A stretch of DNA of 64,000 nt from Oscheius dolichura (Eukaryota; Nematoda; Chromadorea; Rhabditida; Rhabditidae): positions 7,874,001 to 7,938,000 of the forward strand of contig OW051492.1 in the NCBI GenBank assembly GCA_932521035.1, written 5' to 3'. The translations under genes were made by a program, and so were the position numbers. This document shows, piece by piece, positions 36,856-46,711 of the stretch (positions are counted from its first letter, which is position 1; every line of letters begins with the position of its first letter). Below the pieces are notes generated by a model, which was given only the letters and a program-made list of their open reading frames with translations, was not told the DNA's origin and ran no database searches.

Positions 36856-38812
36856 TTATCCCTGGGAGGTAGCTATGCTGACGACTTGGATGGAGTTCCC
36901 CCGCTCTGGAGACAGCCAATGCGGGCGGCGGAGAACGGCTCGAACCTGAAGACGAGACGAGATGGTTAGGGGAGGGGAAGGGAGGACAAACCTCGACATT
37001 GAATGCCAAGTAGACAAAGGAATTGGCAGACGCGTCACAGATTATCATGAAAGCACTTATCGAGAAGAAATTCTCCGCTCCCGTTTTTATGTTGTTGGTG
37101 ATTATGGTGGGAAGGAAGCGGACTGACGTCCAGGCGAAGAGGTGGAACAGCGAGATGGCACAGAATTGGACAGCATAACTGAAAATGAACAGAAATGACC
37201 AGCTCTGTACTCCCTTTGTTTATTAGCAACACTTCACTTTCTGTTTACACTAAGGGTGCGGTATCTTGGAGGGGTATTTTCTAAATCAACAGTAGCTGCT
37301 CATACTGCAAAACAAAAGACGTGGCTGCCGAAATGGCACTACATTACCATAGTTTTAGAGTTTTCGCCCGTATTTAGGGTACGGTGGATATGGTGGTACA
37401 AAACTTAGGCTTAGGGGATTAAGGTTGGCCGAATTTCGACAAAACTTAGGCTTAGGGGATTAAGGTTGACTGAATTTCGACAGAATTTAGGCTTAGGGGA
37501 TTAAGGTTGACTGAATTTCGACAGAATTTAGGCTTAGGGGATTAAGGTTGACCGAATTTCGACAAAACTTAGGCTTAAAAAACTAAAGGAAACTGGTGGA
37601 ATTCCCTGATAGTTCCACCATCAATGCGGCTATTTTTGCCCCCTTGTTCTGGTTGCTTCCCTTCCAACTCACACCAAATCATTCCGCCTCTTTGCAACCG
37701 ATTTCAGAGCTGAAGTCTGATGTCTAACGTAGATATAAATCTGCAAGCAGAGATATTCGTGGGAATATTCGCTTGTTTAACTTACGATAATGTAGCAGAG
37801 TATCGACGTCGCTGAAGTGATCAAATTGGTCGGAAAGGCGAGATACGTGTTGGAGTAGTTCGTCACATTGGGGATGATCTCAAATCCGTAACCCAGTCGA
37901 CTGGGATCCAGGGACATCCTAGAAAGAGTTGGCCATTTAGAATGGAGGGAGATATCTCTGACCGACAGCAGGGGAGCAGTTCCTGTTGAATCCATGTGTG
38001 GATTGTGGCGCATGGGATCAGGAGAAACGGGGCCAGGAATCGGAGAAGAGGGAAGGTGAAAATGTTAGACTTTGAGAAGCAGATGACGACAAGTCTGAAG
38101 AGAATTCAGCTGGTTATCAAAAAATAAACGAGACACCTGTTAATGGCCATTAATATTTGAAGGAAGGAAGTCCCGTACCAGCAGTTGTTAATCAGGAACC
38201 CGATCACATTACTGAACAATTCTCCCCGCTGACCAGGCCATATCCAGCCCTGAAATCGTCATTTTCAGCCGTGCAAAAGTTACTACTCTGCACATTATTC
38301 TCGAGCCAAGGGTCGTACTCATTTCTGAGAAAATTAATGTTTATACTCACGGACTAATGGTATTTGAAACCGTACAAATCAAATCAAACCCGCAATGACG
38401 GCTGGGCATCGTATAACGCGGGGGAATAATTACACTCGGTACCCTCAATGTCTCAAAACTTTGGCGACAAATGGAAAGTTTCGAAGAATTTTTTAGAAAA
38501 CCACTCAAAGTCATGAATTTTCCGGGAGATTACTGTATTTTTTCCGGCAACTCACGTCAAGAATAATCGACGGTACCAGAAAGATGAAATACATACAAAT
38601 CCAAACGATATCCGAGCTGATATTGGCCAAGGAAATAATGTAGACTGGAGACTTTCTGAACCCATTTTAAAGACTTTCCTGAATAAGACGAACTTTTGAA
38701 TAATAGCCAAATTAAAGACAGCTATCCAGGTGAAGAAACAAACAGTCAGGGAGACGGTACAGAGACCTCCCATTGCGAAGCCGATGAATGTCTTCGCGGT
38801 CCATTCGATCAT
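36856..38812 (-). CDS. Nematode chemoreceptor, Srx-like 7TM GPCR
   Basis: Seven-transmembrane receptor resembling the nematode serpentine class x. It starts MIEWTAKTFIGFAMG, one base after a GCATTTCAG acceptor (trans-splicing likely). TM1 is about VSLTVCFFTWIAVFNLAII. TM2 reads VYIISLANISSDIVWICMYF. TM3 with the characteristic end is FLINNCWYG...FLQILMAINRLVVICFS. TM4 is FLAPFLLIPCATIHTWI, TM5 is around LITSATSILCYII, TM6 is QFCAISLFHLFAWTSVRFLP, and TM7 is MIICDASANSFVYLAFNVE. It ends IATSQG. The intron between the TM5 and TM6 exons (about 37.2-37.8 kb) contains a second TTAGGC satellite array. Junctions between TM1 and TM2 and near 37.9 kb are less certain. Ligand unknown. Confidence 0.75.
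37398..37577 (+). repeat. 41-bp TTAGGC satellite, second array (about 4 copies)
   Basis: Same unit as the array at 20.3-20.7 kb (core CTTAGGCTTAGGGGATTAAG), with slightly more divergence (GGCCGAA, GACTGAA and GAATTTAGG variants). It sits in an intron of the Srx-like receptor gene. Confidence 0.93.
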
Positions 38813-40401
38813 TCTGAAATGCGAAAAAGTGAATGACTTGCGAGGGAAAAAGGAGACTAGAAATCCGTGAGGTCGAGAATCGGCAATTGTGTGAGAATAT
38901 CTCAGGAGTAAAGGTTGTAGATTACGTTTGTGCAGCGTGGGATGGGGGAATTGGGTGGAGATGCTGGCTGGGTGGTTTGAAGGACCCCAATTCACAGACA
39001 GGAAGTCGCGTGTTTCTTTTAATTTCATATTTTTAGAGGAAAATGGGTTGTCTTATGACATTGCGAATTAATTTCTGGGAAGAAATACATGCCTATTTTG
39101 CAAAAGGAACGCTAAATTTATCTCATGGCTACGCCTGATCGTGTGAAATGGAGAAAACGATGTCAAAGAAATCTCATTGTGGAAGGAGCATAAAACAATG
39201 CCCCTAGAATCTGCAGCATTCGAAAAGTTCAATCTGGACAAAGATGCCACCTATACTGGGTAACTGGTAGAGTAATGTCTTCTTCTGAAGAAAGGGAAGT
39301 TTTGCAAGAGCCATCATCGGCTTCGGGGTTCGGAAGAGTTGACCAGCCCTCGAAGAACCCTACTGGCTACCCCCACACCCATCAGCCCTGCCTATAACGG
39401 AAAAGGAGGAAAGAAACTGCACGTATCCGCTGTCTGAATCTTTTTTTAACCCTTCCCCTCCTTCAGGGTACAGACATCCACGCAGAGTTGACTTTTGACA
39501 GGGAATCATGTGGAAGAGCAGCGTGAAAATTTCCATCCCGTGGGTTCAAGTCTCCCACGGGTCAAGGGACCCTAGCAAAGAAGAGCAGAAGAGCACTCGA
39601 ATCATTCAAATGGAAGTGTACAGCGAGGAAAAATGAAGAAAATAGCCATTTTTCGGGCAATCCCAGGTGGAAAAGGAAAAGAAAGGATGGAAAACACCAT
39701 TGTGGGTATTAGATTAGCCATGGCTTTGTTAGTTCCTTTGATTGGGTTCAGCAGTGGCTGGAACTCACCTTTGCTCTCTCGCAGCTCCGTTTATAGAAAA
39801 TCACAGTCTGTTTTCAATTTCTACGCCTCCAGTTGATCTTCTACGGCTCCTAATGAATTAAATCAGATGGCGTGCTAGATTCAGATCGGGCCGAGATTAT
39901 CCGACCCCACCTGTTCCGTTGACTTGGGGGAAATTGGATCAGAAAAGTAGAGATCTCGCTCTATTTCGAATATGGCGGAACGGCACGGATGTCTTGTTCA
40001 AATGCACCTAAATGGTCGAGAATACCACACATTCCCAGAAAACCACTCTATTCAACCTTGTTTTGTTTAGACAGTGGAGTTTGTGTTGAGGCTGATTACG
40101 ACAACTATAGCGTTGATTCATCTTGCGATTTCCTCAAATGAACGACGGGGAACGACTTCTTGAACCAGTGTGTAACAGCGAGAGAAGGAAACCACGTCCT
40201 ACAATTTTAGGAGAACCACATCTTATACAAAACAATACAAAAAAAGGACATGGGGGTCCTTCTACCACAAAAAAAGTCCTACAATTGTAGGAGAACCACG
40301 TCCTACAATTGTACGAGAACCATTTGCTACAACCGAACCATTTGCTACAATTGAACCCTTTTTTTTCGATCCCCCTGTCATTTTTTCATGGTGGAGGAGT
40401 T
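38813..40401. other. Intergenic region upstream of the Srx-like gene
   Basis: About 1.6 kb, no supported exon. Near 39490-39565 there is a degenerate tRNA-like fold (see rejected items). From about 40196 to 40350 lies a short minisatellite of CCTACAATTGTAGGAGAACC-type units. Confidence 0.45.
40196..40350. repeat. Short minisatellite (CCTACAATTGTAGGAGAACC-like)
   Basis: The unit TCCTACAATT(T/G)TAGGAGAACCA occurs at about 40196 and 40277 and, with changes, about 40303. It is followed by two CCATTTGCTACAA units. Each unit contains the palindrome CCTACAATTGTAGG. Confidence 0.65.
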
Positions 40402-40458
40402 CGTTTTAAAAGTCAAAAAGTCACTGGCAGGGCTGTCCACCGTGACTTTTTCGTTTTT
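40402..40458. repeat. Left copy of a short dispersed repeat
   Basis: It begins TTTTAAAAGTCAAAAAGTCA, then a CTGGCAGGGCTGTCCACC centre, then GTGACTTTTTCG. AAAAGTCAC and GTGACTTTT are inverted arms. The same sequence recurs in the same orientation at 43975-44068, so direct copies flank the AT-rich block between them. Confidence 0.85.
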
Positions 40459-40864
40459 CAATTCAATTCAATTCAATTTATTCGCGGTATTAAAACAAAT
40501 CGTGTAATCACGTCGGTCTTGCCGCCCACATGTCGGCGAGCCATTGCTTCGCGTCTCTTCTGGCTTGCTGATTCCAGGCCTGCGTTCCGTAGGCTGTCTC
40601 GGGCGCAGGCCTGGGATCAGCAAATCAAATTCATCATCAAAATCAAAAGAAAATCAAATTCGCATGTACAATGAGGACTATACGATGGTTTTTTTTTAAA
40701 TAGAAAAATTTATTTTTCAGGGCAAATATGGAGAATTTTGCATTACCCAGCCCCCAGTCAAGCTCCACAACTATTGATCAAATCGTTTAGCCAAGGTACC
40801 TACATAAAGGTTAAATATAATCAATTACGTGTTCAAATTTTATTAAAATTAAAGGCTCAGTGCA

Positions 40865-41668
40865 CTATTTGTCCTTTTTTCCCGGTGTAGGTTTGATATG
40901 CCGTCCCGGATTTTGGATGGGCCGCTCCCAATCTTCTACATGTTCTTTAGTATAACTAAAACGAGCTAATAAGAAAAACTGCGCTTTTGAATACCTGATT
41001 AACTTAGGAAAAGATTCTCTTTCCGATGACGAATATTGGTCGCTGCGCTTTACTACAGGTTGCACTTGTTCCAACTGAAACTTATGTAAGCGTCGGTGGA
41101 AAAAAATACTTGATTTCCAATGTTCTTCTTTAAAAATGAAGGAATTTCCAGATCAGGTAAAAGGTGCAGTCGCTGAATATGCCTTCTCCTGAGCAGGTTG
41201 GTCCCTAGTGCCTGAAAATATTTGTACTATAATATAATAAAAACTTACTTTGTAAATGGCAAGAAATACGACTCTACAAGGATCGTACTCGTGGATCTGA
41301 TATGCAGGAATATCGGCCCTGGCTTTTGGATATTCCTGTAATCATTAGTAAATATTTGTTACAAGCCACACCTTATCAAAATGGTAGACTCTATGTTTCC
41401 AATCGAACCCATGCATAGCAACGTCCTTGCAGTTCACAACAACAACATGATCGCCGCAGTCAGTTTCAGGATGCCAAATAGGTTTATGCTTGCCCGCCAA
41501 ACAACGAGCCACTTTTTCCCCAAGACGATAGGCATCCTAAATCAACAAATAAATACTTTGCTGGTGAAGGCATACCTGTTGGTTAGCATCGACGATATGC
41601 CATTGCCGAGCAAATTGTAGCCATTGGTTGACTCTGTTTAATCGTGAAGCGGCGATACGCGCAGACAT
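40865..41668 (-). CDS. mrpl-13: Mitochondrial ribosomal protein L13 (uL13m)
   Basis: Component of the large subunit of the mitochondrial ribosome. It starts MSARIAASRLNRVNQWLQFA, one base after a GAGTCAG acceptor. It continues with the L13 signatures QWHIVDANQQ, LAGKHKPIWHPETDCGDHVV, VVNCKDVAMHGFDWKHRVY, EYPKARADIPAYQIHEYDPC, VVFLAIYKALGTNLLRRRHI and RLHLLPDLEIPSFL. These match the human MRPL13 order (HKPVYHALSDCGDHVV, VKLAIYGMLPKNLHRR, RLHLFPDE). The C-terminal exon ends in KPTPGKKDK, longer and more basic than typical. Introns are 25-45 bp. It lies 246 bp downstream of the SLC25A44-like gene on the same strand, which would suit an operon. The AT-rich composition matches its block. Confidence 0.9.
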
Positions 41669-41914
41669 CCTGACTCATTATCTTCGTAAAACGAAGGTGG
41701 GAAGGTATGCAAATGACTTTACATCATATAGAATGGATGTGCCAGATATTTTAATTTTATGTGTAATAGCTTAGCTACGAAAGAACCCAATGATTATAAG
41801 GACAAAAACGATAAGAAAAATATCAAAACTCATTTGAGCATTCCGGGTGACAGAAACAAAATAAAATAACATGAGATGAACTACGACTAGAGAATATGAG
41901 ATGAGACGAAAGAT

Positions 41915-43388
41915 TTACCACACTACGTGTTTTTGATATTCTGGTAAAACACAAAGCTTCTTTACCGTTTCATAGGCTAGCATTACCAAACAACTATATA
42001 AACTATTATTTACAACACGAGGAGCCAGGCCCTATAATAAAGGTCGTGTTTAAAATAAAGAGTGCCAAACCTTCGTAAATACATTGAAGCCTTCATATCG
42101 CCATAATCGCGTCACAGTTTCTGTATAGTTTGTTCTATGGACCTTAAAAATGAGCTGTAGTTACTACATAGAGTTATTTACCTGTAATCGAATTCTAAGC
42201 ATTTCTAAAGGATTTGTAGCAATAGCTGAAGCAATGCCGCCTATTGACCCGGAAACCGCCTGATCCAAAAATAAATTACGATCATCTACTTCATTTGGAC
42301 GTATCGGTCTATGTCCCGATAAGACTGTCGTCATCTTAATACAAATTATAGCATCAGAATGAAATAAAACCTCGATTCTGATTTTGCGAAATAACCCGAG
42401 CGCGTGGTAGTATGTTGACCAAAATACCATAGTTGACGGAATGTAAAGCATCATTGATGATAGAAACCCCCTGAATAGTTTCATATTTACTGTAAGTGTT
42501 TTGGGTAACCTATAAAACCCCTTAAAACCGTCTACTTTGTAAACAGCACGAACAACGCGTAGTCCAAGAGTTCGTTTACCTGCGAGACCGTCAGTGCGGA
42601 CAGCCTCGGCAACTGGAATATTCTTTTTGCTACCTATAAGTGAATTATCTAAGAAATGTGACAAGCTGCACCTGCAAATGCTTCTGGATTATTATGCACC
42701 ATCATATGCTGCGCTACAATATCGGTTGGGACAAAGACAAGTTGAGCACAGGGGGAAGCTATTCCACCTAGAAAAATTTATTGCAAATAATATAAAAGTA
42801 TACCTGCTAGTGCTGAAAGCATAGAAGGATTTGTTATATTAGTATAACTTTGGATTAAATCTCGGGTTTTTTCGTAGGTAGACGAATACAGAAAAGAAGC
42901 TGACAGCTGTGGTAATGTCATCCAAAAGCCCTGTACAAACGTAAAGTTCAATGTCTCAAACTTGCCCTATACAATGCTCCCACTCCTTCGGTTCTTAAAA
43001 TTTCTACGAAAGCATGTCGCATACCTCTGAAGTCTTTTAGATGGTATTAAATAAATAAAACCTGTAAATATTATTTTGTCGCTGCAATTGGAGACGACTT
43101 TTTACAACAGACATTGGATACAATAGACATCGTATCGACCAAGATGACATCAAAGCTAAGGGGTAAAACTTGTAAAGATTCAAATGTTCCCATTGAATGA
43201 CTAAAAGTTTATCCTAAAAACCATTATTGAGACGATATGTCTTATCTTTAAAAGCACAAATTTTGTCAAAAAAACTACTTATAAGCAAAACAATAAAATA
43301 AACATACTCGAACCTGTATATTGATGCTTTTCTGAATAGCATCTGGTGACGAAATAACTTGTTCTTGGGCATTATCAGAAGGAGCCAT
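41915..43388 (-). CDS. Mitochondrial carrier, SLC25A44-like
   Basis: Six-transmembrane inner-membrane carrier. In mammals SLC25A44 imports branched-chain amino acids. It starts MAPSDNAQEQVIS; the second exon reads VIQWEHLNLYKFYPLALMSS, which matches SLC25A44's IIEWEHLDKKKFY. Carrier signatures in the three repeats are YPMSVVKSRLQLQ with GVGALYRGF, VPTDIVAQHMMV with VDGFKGFYR, and TNPLEMLRIRLQ with EGFNVFTKGLAPRV. The C-terminus is VLPEYQKHVVW. Repeat 1 keeps P-x-S/D-x-V-K. One intron is GC-AG (42931-42965) and one is only 23 bp (42649-42671). No acceptor is obvious right before the ATG. It is upstream of MRPL13 on the same strand. Family assignment is confident; substrate is by homology. Confidence 0.88.
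42649..42671 (-). other. Ultrashort 23-bp intron in the SLC25A44-like gene
   Basis: On the minus strand it runs GTGCAGC...TTTCTTAG. Without splicing the frame meets TAG at the acceptor itself. Splicing joins EAFAG/D to NSLIGSKKNI in the correct carrier frame. Confidence 0.7.
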
Positions 43389-43758
43389 AATTTGATTGTT
43401 TTATTTTCATATAATACTGATGGAACTTGAAATAACTTATTTGCTACCATAGCCCAGTTGCGCTATGGGCTCATAAATTCTGTTCATTGCACCATACAAA
43501 ATAAGTACAAGTAGTTATTTATGACATAACACAGTTCTATAAATGCTGAATACAAATAGTTTTATTACCGGTTTTCGATACAATAATATAAACAGTGTTC
43601 AACGGAAAAGCTGCGCAACTTATCAGTGTCATTGAGAAATAATTGTAATCATTCAAAAAATAAGCGCAATCTTTCCTTAAAGGAACAGTATATATATAGA
43701 ACAAAACGAGAACATTGTTATTTTTTTCGCGGCTTTTCCGTTGAAAATGACCTACAGA

Positions 43759-43975
43759 TTATCCGACATTAATAGTACAAGGTATTGCAGCGCACACTGC
43801 TTGATAAAAACGCACATGGTTGGCTTGGTAGGCGGCTTCATTTATATGAACACCCTACAAATAATTGAAAATTGAAGTCTTAGCCAACCTTTTGAAAGTC
43901 TAAATGATGATGGAAGGAGCTTCCACTATTATAAGAATCCCTTGCTATTTGTTTAACAAAAATTTCTTTACTCGC
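43759..43975 (-). pseudogene. 3' end of an unidentified gene, cut by a repeat
   Basis: Two minus-strand exons: ASKEIFVKQIARDSYNSGSS followed by FHHHLDFQK, then a 33-bp GT-AG intron, then GVHINEAAYQANHVRFYQAV ending INVG and a stop. Coding character and the clean junction suggest a real gene end. Going upstream, the frame runs directly into the repeat at 43975, with no start or acceptor seen. Either the gene was truncated by the repeat or its 5' exons lie elsewhere. I do not recognise the family. Confidence 0.45.
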
Positions 43976-44068
43976 ACTGGCAGGGCCGTCCACCGTGACT
44001 TTTTGGTTTTAAAAGTCAAAAAGTCACTGGAAGGGCTGTCCACCGTGACTTTTTCGTTTTAAAAGTAC
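43975..44068. repeat. Right copies of the dispersed repeat (one partial, one full)
   Basis: A partial copy starts at CACTGGCAGGGCCGTCCACC (43976) and is followed directly by a full copy matching the one at 40402-40458, in the same orientation. They close the AT-rich block. Confidence 0.85.
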
Positions 44069-44258
44069 AAAACCTTCCTGGAGCGTAAAGGGCATTTACA
44101 AGTGCGTCTTGACGGATGGAGAGTCTGTGTGAGAAGAGGATCCCACTTTGTTAGAGTCAGTTGGAATCAGATGTTTATTTGCTCTATGTGGAATAATAAA
44201 ACAAAAGAGAAACGGAGTTTGTACAAATTAATGGAAAAAAACTGAAAATGTCTGGAGA

Positions 44259-44504
44259 TCACCATCTGTTGCTAGCCAGATTTTCAATTATGTCACAGTC
44301 GACTTCGTCGATCTTCTTGCGAAAAACTTCAATCCAGTCGGTGTTCAGCATAAATTTTTCTCTTGGGATCGTGGCCATTTCAATATAGCCAGTGGCACTC
44401 CTCTTCGCGACGGTGTTGTAATACGTGCACATGATTATCAACACCCTTTCTTTACTCATAAAGGCGGCTGATAGCATATTGAATTCTAAAATGCAGTAGG
44501 GCAT
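44259..44504 (-). CDS. Short open reading frame, hypothetical
   Basis: An uninterrupted minus-strand frame of 81 residues starting MPYCILEFNMLSAAFMSKER, with IMCTYYNTVAKRSATGYIEM in the middle and ending ENLASNRW. Codon use looks protein-like and no repeat composition explains it. A minus-strand AATAAA occurs just downstream (TTTATT at about 44174). There is no recognised domain, and no clear acceptor lies before the ATG. It might be the last exon of a longer gene. Confidence 0.3.
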   Translation of the reverse strand: MPYCILEFNMLSAAFMSKERVLIIMCTYYNTVAKRSATGYIEMATIPREKFMLNTDWIEVFRKKIDEVDCDIIENLASNRW

Positions 44505-45060
44505 TCAGTGTATGAAAGGAACTGTCAGGGACATAGGAAGTTGACTAGATTTTCGCGAGCTCTGAGAAAGCGCGGGAAAATGGTTTTTTCAAGCAAGCGT
44601 TTCATCGTTTTATTGAATTTTTTTTTAATTATTCTGATATCCTACCCTAATAATGGGCAGATGTCTGTGTGTCTGTCTGTCTGTATGACCTGTCGTCTGT
44701 ACGGATTGACCGGCCAAATGAGAGAGAAGCAGAAAGTTTCGCCCGTCTGACCTTATCCGACTGTCAAAGCTTATTCGATAAGAAAATAACTAGAACAGCG
44801 CTTGGGGAAGGGGGAGGCGGCGCTGTCGACTGTTTTTCGATCGAGTTGTTTACCCCAGCGCCGTCGAAGACGGCCGGAGGCATACTTGTGGCTCTTCATA
44901 AGTAGTCAAATCAGGGCAAGAAATTATTGGAAAATAAGAAGAAATACGCTAAAACGGCAGGCGCGTTCAATATTCAAATGCGCGCCAGGCGCGGGAGACG
45001 CCAATCCGTCCATGTTGCGCCAGGACACGTGAACGAAACTTCCAGTCACTGACAGTTCCT
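44505..45060. other. Intergenic region
   Basis: About 550 bp, GC-richer than the preceding block. It includes a short GTCTGTCTGTCTGT run near 44667-44685. No exon is supported. Confidence 0.45.
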
Positions 45061-46452
45061 TTAATGCTTACTGTTATAATGAGGAGGCAGTGTTAGAGAA
45101 AGCATCTCCCAGAATTTCTTTTTTTCAGCCAAAGTTTTGAATCCTGGCTTAGAGAAAGGATGGAGTAAAGAACTCAGTCTCGTCAATTCTCCCTGGCAGA
45201 TATCATGAATATATTGAAACTGGAGCAGTTCGAGTGGACGCGGATTACCTAGCCATTGCTGGAACCAAATGGTCAAAGAAGACGGAATAACTGACTAAGG
45301 CCATCTCGAGAACAGTGTTTGCATTCACACCACTGAAGTAAAGATTGACGGGAGGGCGTCCGGCCACATGAAGTAGGGAGCCGGGCAAATCCAGTGGATA
45401 GTGAAAGGGCGACCTGTTGAAGTCACTAAACAGCACGACATTTTTCAGGTGCTAAAATATTTGAATTAGATGAACGAGAAAGGCAGGGATACCTTACTCT
45501 CCTGGATGCTGGGCATGACTTTTCGGATAGGCTGGTCCGTACCATATATACTTGGAGACATTTTTAGAAACAGCTCATTTGGGCGAGAACTTTGGATAAT
45601 ACTGAATGTGTCCGGGTCCATTTTGTCTGCTACGAACAACTTGTCCAGGTTGCCCCCTTTCTGGCGGGACAGTACGTCTCCAATTACTGTAGAATAAAAG
45701 CTATTCGGAGACTGAAATAAGCCGTGAAACGGGCAAGAAATCTGATACTTACCCAATAATAATGGATGATTATCAATTCCCGAATATTGAACTGTTCAGC
45801 CAATGCCTCAAAGCACGTACGAATGGCGTCCTGGGTAGTCTCAGCTGTATACTCATTTGTCTCCACAGATTTCGCCTCTAAAGATACAGTAACCCAGAAT
45901 AAGCGAAAAGACTTACGAATGCTTCCAAAGTAATCACGCATTTGACTCGTTATTTTAACAAATCCACATTTTCGACCTTGAATGTCCATGTAGAGCCAGT
46001 CGTTCCCATGAAATCGTTCACGATAGACTCGAATTTCGGCAGCGAATAGCTAAAACCAGGATGTATTCTAAAGGAGAAGAAAAGCACCTCCATATTACTA
46101 GCTTGATGAGTGACTTTGAAAATTACGAAGGCATCGTCTCTCGGCAGATATTGTCGGTTTTCTTGGACTACTTCACGAAATCTGAGAGATCAAAACGTGG
46201 GAATTGGGGGATGCCCTACCTGGAACAGACCCGCGCCGCTGTGAGAACATCCCTGCCAGGCATAGATTGGAAGATTTTGACGAGTATCTCTTCGGGGCAT
46301 TCGAGAAGCGGAGAGTCCATTTCTAAAAGATTGTATAGGGCTGGCAAGAAGGGAGAAAGAGGTGTTGTCGTATTGGGAAAGCGCGGCCCCTGGGAGACAT
46401 CCATAATCAATAGCCGAAGAGGCACCCATGGCCGATTTCGACGCGGTTTCAA
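45061..46452 (-). CDS. F-box protein with type 2 F-box-associated region
   Basis: A second kind of F-box protein, not a close paralog of the tandem arrays. The first exon ends with a classical F-box (LLECPEEILVKIFQSMPGRD, then VLTAARVCSR), completed in exon 2 by FREVVQENRQYLP. Then come LFAAEIRVYRERFHGNDWLY, an SPNSFYSTVIGDVLSRQKGG exon, a KNVVLFSDFNRSPFHYPLDL exon and a final exon starting QQWLGNPRPLELLQFQYIHD. That last motif resembles the W-x-x-G-x-N-P-R-L-E signature of nematode FBA_2 (sdz-33-type) F-box proteins. It ends NSKH. Exons join in frame with introns of about 37-60 bp. The exact start is unclear: several in-frame ATGs precede the F-box. Likely SCF adaptor. Confidence 0.75.
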
Positions 46453-46711
46453 AAAATGATGTCATAGAGGCTATTTACAACTCAGCTTGGGCAGAGCATG
46501 ACCGATCAGATGTAAGAGAGGAGTACGCGTTGGAGAGTCAGGAGTTTCGGAATAGAGACATCCTTTCTCGTCGGGCGAGCCCTTTCCCCGATAAACAGAT
46601 GGTTAAAACGTCTTTATTATGAGATCACCCGGTTATTTTAACCGAAAGGCGTAAACAGCAGGCTAAGCAAGGCATTAGATGATATTATTCGAATCAATGA
46701 CTAAATTTCCC

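Noticed and set aside
39488..39572. tRNA-like fold with CTTTTGAC/GTCAAGGG ends and a CCGTGGGTTCAAGTCTCCCACGG arm
   Set aside because: The T-arm loop would be nine bases or contain a mismatch, and no anticodon arm or canonical D-arm can be drawn. At most a decayed tRNA or chance hairpin.
40402..44068. AT-rich block considered as horizontally acquired or contaminant DNA
   Set aside because: Genes in it (MRPL13, SLC25A44-like) are ordinary metazoan genes, and another AT-rich stretch is continuous with a GC-rich part inside CLN3, so composition alone is not evidence of foreign origin.
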